Shown: positions 8,774 through 16,835, counted from the first letter of the stretch. The stretch: DNA of 64,000 bases from Bog-756 sp963704585 (GCA_963704585.1 OY969919.1:682001-746000), one strand, 5' to 3'. Made by a program: numbers and translations. The notes: generated from the letters alone by a model not told the origin.

Positions 8774-10474
8774 ATGACGACGTGGGACACCACGGTCGAC
8801 CTCGTCATCGTGGGTTCGGGCGGCGGCGGCATGGTTGCCGCGCTGACGGCAGCCGACGCGGGGGCGACCGCCTTGGTGCTCGAGAAGCAGGACAAGGTCG
8901 GCGGGTCCACGGCGATGTCCGGCGGCGTCGTGTGGATACCGAACAACCCGGTGATGCGGGCAGCAGGTGTGCCGGACTCCTTCGAGGACGGGATGGCCCA
9001 CTTCGAGGCCGTCGTGGGCGACGTCGGCCCGGCATCGAACGCTGAGCGCCGACGCGCCTTCCTCACCGAGGGGCCCGAGATGGTCACCTTCCTCGAGCGC
9101 TGCGGCGTGAGATTCGTCTACTGCCGGGGCTACAGCGACTACTACTCGAACGCAAAGGGTGGTGTCGATCTCGGGCGCGGGATCGAGCCCGTCCCCTTCG
9201 ACGGCCGCGCGCTCGGCGGGTGGTTCGACAAGCTGCAGCCAGGGCTCGCCCGGAGCATCGGCCTCGCGGTGATGACCAACGAGGCACGCGCCCTCGCGCA
9301 CTACAACCGGAGCATCGGTGCCTTTGCGGTGTCTGCCCGCGTCGTGCTCCGGACCCTTTCGGCCCGGCTCCGCGGGCAGAAGCTGCTCACCAACGGCGCG
9401 TCCCTCATCGCCCAGATGTTGGTCGACGCGCTCAGACGCGGGATACCCGTCTGGACGGAGGCACCACTCGAGGAGCTGCTGGTGGAGGACGGCCGCGTCG
9501 TCGGGGTCCGCACCGTCCGGGGCGGCGTCTCGACGACCGTGCGGGCCCGCCTGGGCGTGCTGCTGGCCTCCGGCGGCTTTGCGCACAACCGCGCGATGCG
9601 TGAACGGTTCGGCGGCGACCAGCCGAACCGCGCCAGCTGGTCCATCGCCAATCCCGGCGACACCGGTGAGGTCCTCGAGCTCGCCCTGGGACTCGGTGCG
9701 CAGACCGACCTGATGGACGAGGCCTGGTGGTTGCCCTCGCCGCGCACCGGTCGCTTCGGTCAGTCCACGCTCGACCAGGCCCGCCAGCGTCCTCGCACGA
9801 TCTATGTCGACGCGGCCGGGCGGCGCTTCGTCAACGAGTCGAACTCCTACATGGAGGTGGGCAAGGAGATGTACGCCCGCGACAAGACGAGCCGGGCGGT
9901 CCCCTGCTGGTTGATCTTCGACGACCGCTATCGCAAACGCTACGCGCATCTCCGCTCGCGACCGGGACACTTTCCGAGGAAGCTGCTCGAGAGCGGCAAG
10001 CTCAAGCAGGCATGGACGCTCGACGACCTGGCGCGCCTGTGCGGCATCGACCCCGCCGGCCTCTCCGAGACCGTCGAGCGCTTCAACGAGTACGCGGCGA
10101 AAGGCGCCGATCCCGACTTCGGACGCGGCGAGTCCGCGTACAACCGGGCGCTCGGCGACCCCAACCCCCGGGTCCATCCGTGTCTCGGTCCCATCGACGA
10201 GGCGCCCTACTACGCGGTCGAAGTCGTGCCGGGTGACATCGGTACCTGCGGCGGCCTCGTCACGGACGAGTACGCCCAGGTCCTCGACCTGGACGACCGG
10301 CCCATCCCGGGTCTCTACGCGACGGGCAACGGGACGGCGACCGTCGTCGGCCGGCACTACCTCGGACCGGGCGCCAGCATCGCCAACACGATGGTGTTCG
10401 GCTACGTCGCGGCCCGCCACGCCACCGGAACGCCGGCAGCGGACCACGTCGCGATCGAGGCCGCCGATGGGTGA
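8774..10474 (+). CDS. FAD-dependent 3-ketosteroid Delta1-dehydrogenase-like oxidoreductase
   Basis: The 566-residue flavoprotein has an N-terminal Rossmann FAD motif 'VIVGSGGGGMVAALTAADAG' (about 11-30) and 'EKQDKVGGSTAMSGG'. Its C-terminal FAD segment is 'GLYATGNGTATVVGRHYLGP' followed by 'GASIANTMVFGYVAARHA'. Length and both ends match the KstD/fumarate-reductase-like group that introduces a 1,2 double bond into 3-keto steroids, and 'EAPYYAVEV' resembles its active-site Tyr strand. The steroid substrate is a family-level inference, not proven; other cyclic ketones are possible. ATG 8774 is chosen over the 15-codon longer frame because GGAGG lies about 12 bp upstream. The stop overlaps the P450 start by 8 bp. 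Confidence 0.85.
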   Translation: MTTWDTTVDLVIVGSGGGGMVAALTAADAGATALVLEKQDKVGGSTAMSGGVVWIPNNPVMRAAGVPDSFEDGMAHFEAVVGDVGPASNAERRRAFLTEGPEMVTFLERCGVRFVYCRGYSDYYSNAKGGVDLGRGIEPVPFDGRALGGWFDKLQPGLARSIGLAVMTNEARALAHYNRSIGAFAVSARVVLRTLSARLRGQKLLTNGASLIAQMLVDALRRGIPVWTEAPLEELLVEDGRVVGVRTVRGGVSTTVRARLGVLLASGGFAHNRAMRERFGGDQPNRASWSIANPGDTGEVLELALGLGAQTDLMDEAWWLPSPRTGRFGQSTLDQARQRPRTIYVDAAGRRFVNESNSYMEVGKEMYARDKTSRAVPCWLIFDDRYRKRYAHLRSRPGHFPRKLLESGKLKQAWTLDDLARLCGIDPAGLSETVERFNEYAAKGADPDFGRGESAYNRALGDPNPRVHPCLGPIDEAPYYAVEVVPGDIGTCGGLVTDEYAQVLDLDDRPIPGLYATGNGTATVVGRHYLGPGASIANTMVFGYVAARHATGTPAADHVAIEAADG

Positions 10475-11741
10475 GTTCGAACAGGTCAACTTCTTCACGG
10501 ACCGGGCCGTCCAGGCCGATCCGTACCCGTACCTCGACTGGATGCGCGCGCAGAGCCCGGTCTGGCGCGAGCCCAACTACGGCACATTCGTGGTCACCGG
10601 CCATCACGAGGCGATGGCCGTCTACACCGACCCGGCCGCGTTCCCACCCCACGACACCCCGTCGGGCACCTACTCGTCGTGCAACGTCATCAGTGGCGCG
10701 TTCCAGAGGTTCTCGGTGGCGATGGAAGGCGATGACATCAGCGACATCATCGTCAAGTGCCGGAACGAGCTTCCCTTCAGCGACCAGCTCCCGGCCTTCG
10801 ACCCGCCGAACCACACTGCCCACCGCCACCTCTTGATGCGGCTCATCACTCCGAAGCGACTGAAGGAGAACGAGGACTTCATGTGGCGGTACGCCGACCG
10901 TCTCATCGACGGCTTCGTCGACGACGGCGCGTGCGAGATGGTGTCCGACTACGCCGAACCCTTCACCCTCACCGTGATCGCGGACCTCGAGGGCGTCCCC
11001 GAGTCCGACCACTCGGTCTTCCGCGAGCACCTGTCGACGGCCCACCAGGAGGTCGCGCACAAGCCGCTCGAGTTCCTCTACGAGCGGTTCAGCAGGTACA
11101 TCGAGGACCGCCGGCGCGAGCCCCGCAACGACGTCCTGTCGGGGCTCGCCACCGCGACCTTTCCCGACGGCACGGTTCCCGAGGTCAGCGACGCCGCGTT
11201 GATCGCGGCGAACCTCTTCGTCGGCGGGCAGGAGACGACCGTACGCCTCCTCTCCTTCGCCCTGCGGATGCTCGGTGAGCGGCCCGATCTCCAGCAGCAG
11301 GTGCGCGACCACCGGGAGAAGGTCCCCAACTTCATCGAGGAGACACTCCGACTCGAGAGCCCGTTGCGGACGCAGTTCCGCATGGCGCGGGTCCGGACGA
11401 CGCTCGGCGGAGTCGACATCCCCGCGGGCGGCACGATGATGCTGGTGCCCGGTGCGGCCAACCGCGATCCGCGGCTGTTCGAGCGTCCACACGAGTTCGA
11501 CATCGACCGAGCGAACGCGCGGCAACACATCGCGTTCGGCCACGGCATCCACACCTGCGCAGGCGCGCCGCTCGCACGTGCCGAAGGCCGGGTCACGCTC
11601 AACCGCTTCCTCGACCGGACCTCGGACATCACCATCGCCGCACAGCACGGCCCGGCCGGCGCCCGGGAGTACGAGTACCTGCCGACGTTCTTCCTCCGCG
11701 GTCTCCAGCGCCTGCATCTCGATCTCGCCCCGGCAGGCTGA
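10467..11741 (+). CDS. Cytochrome P450
   Basis: This 424-residue soluble bacterial P450 has the haem-thiolate loop 'AFGHGIHTCAGAPLAR' with Cys at residue 364, the K-helix ExxR in 'EETLRLESP', and the I-helix oxygen-activation segment 'FVGGQETT', which has Glu in place of the common Asp. Its ATG at 10467 overlaps the flavoprotein stop (ATGGGTGA), so the two are co-translated and probably act on the same ring-containing substrate. It needs a ferredoxin partner; the [3Fe-4S] ferredoxin at 48.6 kb is the only one in the window. It is clearly paralogous to the P450 at 20320-21618, sharing for example 'LLMRLIT' and 'KRLKENE'. The 3' end faces the next SDR gene tail-to-tail, 25 bp away. Confidence 0.95.
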   Translation: MGEFEQVNFFTDRAVQADPYPYLDWMRAQSPVWREPNYGTFVVTGHHEAMAVYTDPAAFPPHDTPSGTYSSCNVISGAFQRFSVAMEGDDISDIIVKCRNELPFSDQLPAFDPPNHTAHRHLLMRLITPKRLKENEDFMWRYADRLIDGFVDDGACEMVSDYAEPFTLTVIADLEGVPESDHSVFREHLSTAHQEVAHKPLEFLYERFSRYIEDRRREPRNDVLSGLATATFPDGTVPEVSDAALIAANLFVGGQETTVRLLSFALRMLGERPDLQQQVRDHREKVPNFIEETLRLESPLRTQFRMARVRTTLGGVDIPAGGTMMLVPGAANRDPRLFERPHEFDIDRANARQHIAFGHGIHTCAGAPLARAEGRVTLNRFLDRTSDITIAAQHGPAGAREYEYLPTFFLRGLQRLHLDLAPAG

Positions 11742-11766
11742 CCGAAGCCGCGCCGACCGCTGGGCG

Positions 11767-12606
11767 TCAGTCGGGGCCCGCCGGCCCGGGGTCCCCTGCC
11801 GCGGTCTCGGTGGTCGGCTCGGACGGCGGCCGGGCGGTCGACATGATCAGCTTGGTCTGTGCGTAGGGCGGTCCGGCGGTGGTGCCACCGTCGATCGGGA
11901 GGACGACGCCGGTGATCTGCGCCGCTCGATCGCTCGCGAGGAACACCACCGCGTTGGCCACGTCCTCGGGCAGCGCCTCCCGTTCGAGCGGCTGCATGTA
12001 GCGCAGCACCGGCCCCATCTCATAGGTCGTGATGTTGGTGCGGATGTGCGCCGGGGTCAGGCAGTTGACCCGGATGCCGTAGGGGGCGAGGTCGATGGCC
12101 ATGCACTTCGTGACGTGCGCGACGGCGGCCTTCGACGCCCGGTAGGAGATCATGCCGACACCCGCGTTGACCGCCGCGATCGAGGCGTTGTTGATCACAC
12201 ACCCGCCACCGTGCTCCTTCATGTAACGCGCAGCACGCTGGGTGCCGGCGATCACCCCGAAGAGGTTCACCTCCATGATCCTTGAGAAGTCCTCGAGGTC
12301 GTCGGGCAGGAAGCGCTTGAGCGGGCTACCGATCCCCGCGTTGTTGAACATCAGGTCCAGCCCGCCGAAGCGCTCGACCGTGAAGTCGACCAGCGCCTGC
12401 ACCTGGTCGATGTCGCTCACGTCGGTCCGGCAGAAGGCGGCCGCCTCGCCGATCGCCACGGCGGCCGCCGTGCCGCGTTCGTCGTCGACGTCCGCGATCA
12501 CCACGCGTGCTCCCTCGGCCGCCAGTCGCTCCGCGCTCGCCAAACCGATGCCGCCGGCGCCTCCCGTGACGATCGCTACCTGCCCTTCGAGCTCATGGAG
12601 GTCCAT
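11767..12606 (-). CDS. Short-chain dehydrogenase/reductase (SDR)
   Basis: This is a 279-residue classical SDR. The cofactor motif is 'VTGGAGGIG' (TGxxxGxG), then 'IADVDD' (an acidic end of beta-2, favouring NAD), 'NNAG', and the catalytic 'ISYRASKAA' (Tyr-x-x-x-Lys preceded by Ser). The start is the ATG at 12606 (MDLHELEGQ); the longer frame upstream has no SDR features. It probably oxidises a hydroxyl or reduces a ketone on the substrate of the convergent P450 or flavoprotein operon. The C-terminal 40 residues (rich in Pro, Thr and Glu) are an extension beyond the SDR fold. It has no same-strand neighbour within 250 bp and so is transcribed alone. Confidence 0.9.
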   Translation of the reverse strand: MDLHELEGQVAIVTGGAGGIGLASAERLAAEGARVVIADVDDERGTAAAVAIGEAAAFCRTDVSDIDQVQALVDFTVERFGGLDLMFNNAGIGSPLKRFLPDDLEDFSRIMEVNLFGVIAGTQRAARYMKEHGGGCVINNASIAAVNAGVGMISYRASKAAVAHVTKCMAIDLAPYGIRVNCLTPAHIRTNITTYEMGPVLRYMQPLEREALPEDVANAVVFLASDRAAQITGVVLPIDGGTTAGPPYAQTKLIMSTARPPSEPTTETAAGDPGPAGPD

Positions 12607-12894
12607 GCCGCGACCATACGGGGTCGCGCGGACGCGGGGCGGGTGCCGGGCCCGACCTTTCATTTCAGGTATCGGAAGGAATCGAGTGCCGATTCGCTCG
12701 TAGCCGCCGGAACGTGTCGCTCGCAGTGACCTTGCGCACATGGGCCAGTGACGTCCGCCGGTTCGTTGGCGGTGGATCAGGTCACTGGGATCCGGTCACC
12801 GAAGCCACGAGCCGTTGCACATGGTTTCTCCGACTTGCCGGAGTGTGGCACTTCGCGGACGGCAAGTGCGCGCTTCCCAGTCATTCGCCCACTT
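12607..12894. other. Intergenic region upstream of the SDR, no gene seen
   Basis: These 288 bp between the SDR start and the first IS110-associated repeat hold no convincing reading frame, RNA gene or strong hairpin. The SDR promoter should lie at the low-coordinate end. Short open frames here have atypical composition and no start with a ribosome-binding site. Confidence 0.5.
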
Positions 12895-12913
12895 CCGGCG
12901 ACGCTCCTATCAA

Positions 12914-12919
12914 TGTCAA
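12914..12919 (-). promoter_or_regulatory. Outward-facing consensus -35 hexamer at the repeat edge
   Basis: Read on the minus strand this is a perfect TTGACA, 19 bases inside the low-coordinate edge of the repeated segment and pointing out of it. IS110 circles are known to build a promoter across the joined ends, with the -35 from one end and the -10 from the other; this hexamer could serve that, or drive flanking sequence. The same hexamer occurs in copy 2 at 16993-16998. No clear -10 can be assigned. Confidence 0.3.
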
Positions 12920-12935
12920 GCCCCTTCGAGGGGCT
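12919..12935. other. Stem-loop in the 3' non-coding part of IS110 copy 1
   Basis: AGCCCCT / AGGGGCT form a perfect 7 bp stem closed by a TCG loop. It is too short and lacks a T-tract, so I do not call it a terminator. It lies in the extra 184 bp shared by both IS copies; copy 2 has it at 16998-17014. Confidence 0.5.
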
Positions 12936-13078
12936 CCGGGGTGAAGACAGCGGACAGAACATTCATGAGCCACTCGTGTGTCGAGGGCATGCTCTTATGA
13001 GGTCACGCGTCTTGGTCAGAGTGGTCCCGAACCGTGGGTCGGCGGGTCGCCGGTAAGTCAACCCCGGAGGGCGACATT

Positions 13079-13085
13079 TCAGGGG
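13079..13085. repeat. TCAGGGG direct repeat, candidate IS110 core (right-end side)
   Basis: This is the first of a pair of 7 bp direct repeats flanking the transposase gene; the other is 14435-14441. On the minus strand they read CCCCTGA and contain the CT dinucleotide common in IS110 cores. In copy 2 the equivalents are 17157-17163 and 18513-18519. In copy 1 the identity extends to 8 bp (CCCCTGAA). Confidence 0.4.
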
Positions 13086-13110
13086 TGAGCCAGACCCTCG
13101 GTCCGGGGAG

Positions 13111-14154
13111 TCAGCCGCGGGGGAGGTAGCGATAGACCTCGCGGGCGATGTAGCGCTGCAGGATCCGGATGATGTCCCGCTTGGTCCGTCCTTCCTTCAC
13201 CCGCCGCTCGAAGTAGTGGGTGGTTTCGGGATCATGCGCAATCCGCACCATGGCGATGCGCCAGAGCGCGCTGTTCGCCTGGCGGTTGCCACCGTTGTGC
13301 CGGCGCATGTGTCCGGCGTTCTTCCCGGAGTCGGCCGGGACCGGGGCCACGCCGCAGAGGTGAGCCCAAGCGGCCTCGGAATGCAGCCGTTCGGGGTTGT
13401 CACCGGCCGCCACCAAGAGGGACGCCGCGGTGTCGGGCCCGACCCCGAATCGGGCCATCAAGTCGGGTGCGGTGGCGAGTAGGAGCGACTCGATCTTCTC
13501 GTCCAACTCGGCGAGCTCGACATCGAGAGCTTGGACCCGGTGGGCCAACGAGCAGAGCGAAGCCTTCGTGGCTGCGGTCACCGGATCCGAGGCGCGGTTG
13601 GCGCGGAGCTTGGCCGCCTCGGCCACCAGGCCGGTGACGGTGCGGCCCTTCAGGCGGGAACGGAGCTGGTCAGGGGCGGTGATCACCAGGTGGCGCATCT
13701 GGACGATGGCCTTCACCCGGGCTTGCCGGGCCGAACGCTTGGCCACCACCAGCACCCGGATGGCCTCGACGGAACCGTCCTTGGACTTGCCCGCACCTGA
13801 CGCCCGACCACTGATGGCCGCCCGAGCGGCTTCGACGGCATCAAGCGGGTCGGACTTGCCATGGCTGCGCCGGGCCTGGCGGTTCGGTCGATTGACCTCG
13901 ATGACCTCGACACCCTTGCGGCGGAGGAACCGGGCAAGCCCCACCCCATAAGAGCCGGTGCCTTCGACGCCGACCTTGGTCACCTGGCCGAACTGCTCGA
14001 GCCAGGTCAGCAGCGCCTTGTAACCGACGGCATTGGCATCGAAGGATTCGGTGCCGACGAGCCGACCCAGTGGGTCGAGTGCGGCGGCAACGTGCGTGTC
14101 GAGGTGGGTATCGACGCCACCCGTGATGCCTGGGGGAGCTTCTACGATGGTCAT
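13111..14154 (-). CDS. IS110-family transposase (copy 1)
   Basis: The 347-residue transposase has an N-terminal DEDD RuvC-like domain: D15 ('GGVDTHLDTH'), E64 ('VEGTGSYG'), then D102 and D105 ('SDPLDAVEAA'). The C-terminal Transposase_20 domain has the conserved Ser at about 276 ('PVPADSGKNAGH') followed by 'HNGGNRQANSALWR'. A coiled-coil-like middle region links them. This is the arrangement of bridge-RNA-guided IS110 recombinases. I chose ATG 14154 because AAGGAAGGG lies 7 bases upstream; the ATG at 14160 is too close to that site. The protein is identical to copy 2 and looks intact, so at least one copy may be active. Confidence 0.96.
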   Translation of the reverse strand: MTIVEAPPGITGGVDTHLDTHVAAALDPLGRLVGTESFDANAVGYKALLTWLEQFGQVTKVGVEGTGSYGVGLARFLRRKGVEVIEVNRPNRQARRSHGKSDPLDAVEAARAAISGRASGAGKSKDGSVEAIRVLVVAKRSARQARVKAIVQMRHLVITAPDQLRSRLKGRTVTGLVAEAAKLRANRASDPVTAATKASLCSLAHRVQALDVELAELDEKIESLLLATAPDLMARFGVGPDTAASLLVAAGDNPERLHSEAAWAHLCGVAPVPADSGKNAGHMRRHNGGNRQANSALWRIAMVRIAHDPETTHYFERRVKEGRTKRDIIRILQRYIAREVYRYLPRG

Positions 14155-14434
14155 GGCCATCCCTTCCTTCCTTAAGCGGTTGAGGGATGGCACGGCCGTC
14201 CTGGATCGGAGCGACGGGCGGTCCGACTTGTTGTCGCAAGTCGGACCAATCACCCAACCTCAGAGACGGGGCGTGCCGTTGTCAATGTGCAACTGGGCGG
14301 GCCCGGTCGACGACGCCCAAGGGCGCCTCATGACTGCAAGTCAGGCCGAATCCTCCAGTGCTCCCGAAGCTATTGAGGACCAGCTGCGAAGCGGTGGACC
14401 CTCAAGAGATGTGTGACTAGAGAAGTGTGAATGT
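14155..14434 (-). ncRNA. Candidate bridge-RNA region of IS110 copy 1
   Basis: The 280 bp between the candidate left core and the transposase start are non-coding and identical in the other copy apart from the terminal base. Read in the transposase direction they contain several self-complementary segments, including an 11 bp perfect hairpin at 14220-14247 and a GGCGCCC-TT-GGGCGTC imperfect hairpin near 14314-14329. In the IS110 subgroup the bridge RNA is encoded exactly here, 5' of the recombinase gene. The transcript ends and the target- and donor-binding loops are not resolved; this is placement by analogy. Confidence 0.4.
14220..14247. other. Perfect 11 bp hairpin in IS110 copy 1 left end
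   Basis: GGTCCGACTTG and CAAGTCGGACC pair perfectly around a TTGTCG loop. It lies about 65 bp upstream of the transposase ATG. It could be part of a bridge RNA or an attenuator of transposase expression; the absence of a T-run argues against a simple terminator. Confidence 0.6.
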
Positions 14435-14441
14435 TCAGGGG
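14435..14441. repeat. TCAGGGG direct repeat, candidate IS110 core (left-end side)
   Basis: This is the partner of the repeat at 13079-13085. Identity between the two IS copies ends two bases further on, at 14443, which makes this the best-supported boundary of the element. Confidence 0.45.
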
Positions 14442-14484
14442 CACCCCTTGGTTGCATCCCAAATGCTGGGGGTACTCTTGGAGG

Positions 14485-14646
14485 ATGCGTCCCATTCGAT
14501 GGATCGTTGGCACATCCCTTGTCGGGCTGGGAGCGGCCCTGCTGATTACCCGTCGCGAGTTGGACGAGGAGCGGCAGGCTCATCGGGAGACGGTTCTCGC
14601 TCTGGAGACCATCAATCAAGTAGCAACGCCCCGTAGCGACTCCTAG
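14485..14646 (+). CDS. Small membrane protein, function unknown
   Basis: This 53-residue product is MRPIRWIVGTSLVGLGAALL... with one hydrophobic segment (about 6-20), a 'TRRELDEERQAHRE' charged helix and a short tail. The ATG at 14485 is preceded by TTGGAGG. It begins 41 bp outside the end of IS110 copy 1. I recognise no family. Being a short frame next to an IS, it could be a chance frame or a truncated gene. Confidence 0.45.
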   Translation: MRPIRWIVGTSLVGLGAALLITRRELDEERQAHRETVLALETINQVATPRSDS

Positions 14647-14825
14647 GCGCCAGTAGGTGATCTGTGCCTCTCAGGGGCTGGTCCGCCATCCGCCTGAATC
14701 GCCTCTCCTGCTGTTGGTATGCCACCCCTCACGGGTTATACCGTGCTCCGTCATCAGGACGTCCGACACCCAAGGCTGACCGAGCAACGAGTGAATGCGT
14801 CGAATCTCCGATGATCGAACTCCCA

Positions 14826-14966
14826 TCAGGAAAGTGCCTCAATCATTTGCGTCATTGGCTCCCCGGGTGACCGGGCAACGCCCGACATCTCTGAGGCACG
14901 ACGCACGAAGTAGATGATCGCCACGACCAGCAGGATGACAACGAGTGTTCCAAGGCCGATGAACAT
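14826..14966 (-). CDS. Small single-pass hydrophobic protein
   Basis: The 46-residue product MFIGLGTLVVILLVVAIIYF... has one strong transmembrane helix followed by 'VRRASEMSG' and a polar tail. I use the ATG at 14966; the longer frame to 15008 has no better start. It lies 50 bp downstream of the CsbD gene on the same strand and is probably co-transcribed, a common pairing of small stress-related membrane peptides. No specific function can be given. Confidence 0.6.
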   Translation of the reverse strand: MFIGLGTLVVILLVVAIIYFVRRASEMSGVARSPGEPMTQMIEALS

Positions 14967-15016
14967 AGGAATCTTCTCTATTGGATTGCAGCTGTTGGTG
15001 ACCAACATGAAGCGGA

Positions 15017-15208
15017 CTACTTCGGCCGAAGCACGCCCTTGGCCTTGTCGATCACCTCTTCGACCTTTTCCTCGACCTTGCCGACCTTCTCCTTGGCCTC
15101 GCCGACCTGACGGTCAGCCTTACCCTCTGACTTGAGCTCCTTGTTTCCGGTCAGGTCTCCGACGGCCTCTTTGGCCTTGCCCTTCATCTGATCAGCCTTC
15201 CCAGCCAT
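15017..15208 (-). CDS. CsbD family stress-response protein
   Basis: The 63-residue, highly charged product starts MAGKADQMKGKAKEAVGDLT, which is the CsbD-like signature (K-G-K-x-K-E-A-x-G-D-L-T). It continues with a heptad-like Lys/Glu helix ('VGEAKEKVGKVEEKVEEV'). CsbD proteins are general-stress (sigma-B type) proteins of unknown biochemical role. A good ribosome-binding site (AGGAGG) precedes the ATG at 15208. It lies on the small-gene island between the two IS110 copies. Confidence 0.9.
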   Translation of the reverse strand: MAGKADQMKGKAKEAVGDLTGNKELKSEGKADRQVGEAKEKVGKVEEKVEEVIDKAKGVLRPK

Positions 15209-15490
15209 GACCCTCCTCCTTCTTCGTGGAACTCCGTCCCGGACCTGTACTGGCCGGGGCCCCTCTCTCCAGCGTGATCCCGGCGGCTAGGGCCAGTGAG
15301 AGGCAATGGACCTTCACTCACAGGAGTCCTGCGCCTGAACTAACCCTAGAGGAAAGTGGATCTGCCCGATACAGCGCCGGAGGGTAGCCTCAATGCGCCG
15401 GTCAGGCCCGGTCGATAACCGTCGCTCGTCCGGCACGTGACAGTGCCTACGTGCCGAAGACCGCCCGACCTACGCGCCCGTTGTCGAACT

Positions 15491-15832
15491 TTAGGTCGGG
15501 CGTTCTGGGGCAGAAAGTTCGTCCCTGCGGCGCACCGCCTGGGATTGCCCGCGCTCCCGGGTATCGACCAGGATCGCCAGTAGCTCGCCGATGGTCTGTT
15601 CCCGGCCGACCTGTTCTTGTAGGGGGATGTGGGCCTGGATGTGATAGCGGTTGCGCCGGCCCTCTTTGTCCTTCACGACGTAACCAGACGTGGTCAAGTC
15701 GGCGACGATGTCGAAGGCACTGCGCTCGGTGATGCCCAACGCGGCGGCGATGTCGCGCAGACGAACCCCGGGGTCCTGGGCGATACAGACCAATGCCCGC
15801 GAATGCTTGGTGAGGAAACTCCACTTGGCCAT
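15491..15832 (-). CDS. Winged helix-turn-helix transcriptional regulator
   Basis: The 113-residue protein has a single DNA-binding domain: 'VRLRDIAAALGITERSAFDI' (helix-turn-helix) followed by 'VADLTTSGYVVKDKEGRRNR' (recognition helix end and wing) and a short C-terminal helix. It resembles MarR/ArsR-like one-domain regulators. It reads away from the small membrane-protein gene at 15973, and the intergenic gap contains repeated CTAGTGCA and AAATCTAG elements that may be its operator. No Cys pair suggests metal sensing. Confidence 0.82.
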   Translation of the reverse strand: MAKWSFLTKHSRALVCIAQDPGVRLRDIAAALGITERSAFDIVADLTTSGYVVKDKEGRRNRYHIQAHIPLQEQVGREQTIGELLAILVDTRERGQSQAVRRRDELSAPERPT

Positions 15833-15847
15833 CCGCCGATTATAGAG

Positions 15848-15890
15848 GACTAGTGCACGAAATCTAGTGCATGTGTTCTAAATCTAGAGT
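15848..15890. promoter_or_regulatory. Direct-repeat cluster, possible operator of the winged-helix regulator
   Basis: CTAGTGCA occurs at 15850-15857 and again at 15864-15871, and AAATCTAG at 15860-15867 and 15879-15886. The stretch is AT-rich against the surrounding sequence and begins 15 bp upstream of the regulator's start. The 14 and 19 bp spacings suggest promoter or operator use, with autoregulation plausible. Confidence 0.4.
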
Positions 15891-15972
15891 AGAATCTCAT
15901 TTATCGGGGTACGGCACCTGCCGACCATTCCTGGCCGTCGGCGAGGGTACCGACGAACGGGAAGTAGGAGCC

Positions 15973-16239
15973 ATGGGCTTGACCGGAATGGTTTTCAGCA
16001 CCATCTCGATAGCGGTGGGCGCCGTCATGTACTGGGCGATCACCACCACGCAGACGCATGGCTTCCGGCTGTCGACCGTAGGGGTCATTCTCATGGTGGC
16101 GGGGGCAATTGGCCTCGTGGTCTCGGGCATCGTCTTCGCAACGGCCAGGCGCCCCGCTAGCGCCGGCAAGCACACCTATGACCGTCAGGCGACCGATGCT
16201 GCGGGACTCTCGACTGCGGTGCACGAGGAAGTGCACTAG
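15973..16239 (+). CDS. Small two-helix membrane protein (DUF6458-like)
   Basis: The 88-residue product MGLTGMVFSTISIAVGAVMY... has two hydrophobic helices (about 5-22 and 36-57) separated by a short loop 'TTTQTHGFRLSTVGVILMV' and ends in a polar tail. The layout resembles DUF6458 actinobacterial membrane proteins. The ATG at 15973 has TAGGAG upstream and is preferred over the longer frame from 15871. Its function is unknown. It lies on the inter-IS island and is divergent from the winged-helix regulator. Confidence 0.65.
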   Translation: MGLTGMVFSTISIAVGAVMYWAITTTQTHGFRLSTVGVILMVAGAIGLVVSGIVFATARRPASAGKHTYDRQATDAAGLSTAVHEEVH

Positions 16240-16346
16240 CCCTTGTCGTCGAACTTCGCCGCCGCCGCGGCCGGCGTGGGGGGCACCGGCCGTGGCGGTG
16301 GGCGTCTCGATCTCTGTGGTTGGTCGCGGCCAGGCCCATCCCGCCA

Positions 16347-16835
16347 ATGTGCTCCCAGGCCAGCCCGGGATCTGTCTGCCCAACCATCCTGCGGCGTCTC
16401 GTGGTAAAGCGCCAGGCCTCAGGTGACGGGCCGGGGCCGCGCAGGCGACGGATCACCCTTCGGACTGAACAGCTCTCCGCGACGAGCAGCCTCCTCTACC
16501 GCATCGAGCACTACAGCACCCTCCCGGGGGTCGCGCTCACCGTCATCGTGACAATGGTCTGTCTGGTCGCCGCCGGTGCAGCGCTCGGTTTCCCGAGCGG
16601 GTGGGTAGCGGCCTTCGAGGTATCCGTGTCGGCCGTCACGTTGGTCATGGTCTTCGCCATCCAGCACACTCAGGGTCGTGAACAGGCAGCGACACAGCGG
16701 AAGTTGGACGAACTCCTGCGAGCCTTGCCCGGTGCTGACGAGTCGCTCATGATGTTGGAGGAGGCCCCACAGCAGGTCCTGCGCGACGTGGAGGATGACC
16801 AGCGAGACAGCTTGTCCGACGCGCTCGCAGAGTGA
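16347..16835 (+). CDS. Low-affinity iron permease family small membrane protein
   Basis: The core 'YRIEHYSTLPGVALTVIVTM', 'AFEVSVSAVTLVMVFAIQHT' and 'KLDELLRALPGADESLM' is the characteristic pattern of the low-affinity iron permease family (two membrane helices, then F-x-I-Q-x-T-Q and K-L-D-E-L). The family name comes from yeast Fet4; iron transport is not established for these short bacterial forms. The start is uncertain: ATG 16347 gives 162 residues, GTG 16401 gives 144 and TTG 16320 gives 171, and none has a strong ribosome-binding site. It is the last gene before IS110 copy 2. Confidence 0.75.
   Translation: MCSQASPGSVCPTILRRLVVKRQASGDGPGPRRRRITLRTEQLSATSSLLYRIEHYSTLPGVALTVIVTMVCLVAAGAALGFPSGWVAAFEVSVSAVTLVMVFAIQHTQGREQAATQRKLDELLRALPGADESLMMLEEAPQQVLRDVEDDQRDSLSDALAE

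Larger units (their letters stand above)
12895..14443 (-). mobile_element. IS110-family element, copy 1 (with its full repeated region)
   Basis: A 1549 bp segment is repeated almost exactly at 16974-18521; I see only one internal difference (an extra A at 12989 in copy 1) and one mismatch near the right end (T at 14434, A in copy 2). It encodes one DEDD/serine IS110 transposase on the minus strand. IS110 elements have no terminal inverted repeats, and none is visible. A short direct repeat TCAGGGG occurs at 13079-13085 and 14435-14441, flanking the gene. If these mark the recombination cores, the element proper is about 13079-14441 and the 184 bp at 12895-13078 are extra shared sequence. The upstream non-coding end (14155-14434) is long enough for a bridge RNA. 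Confidence 0.9.

Noticed and set aside
14664..14870. 68-residue plus-strand open frame between the IS copies
   Set aside because: No ribosome-binding site, mixed composition and overlap with the opposite-strand small membrane gene.
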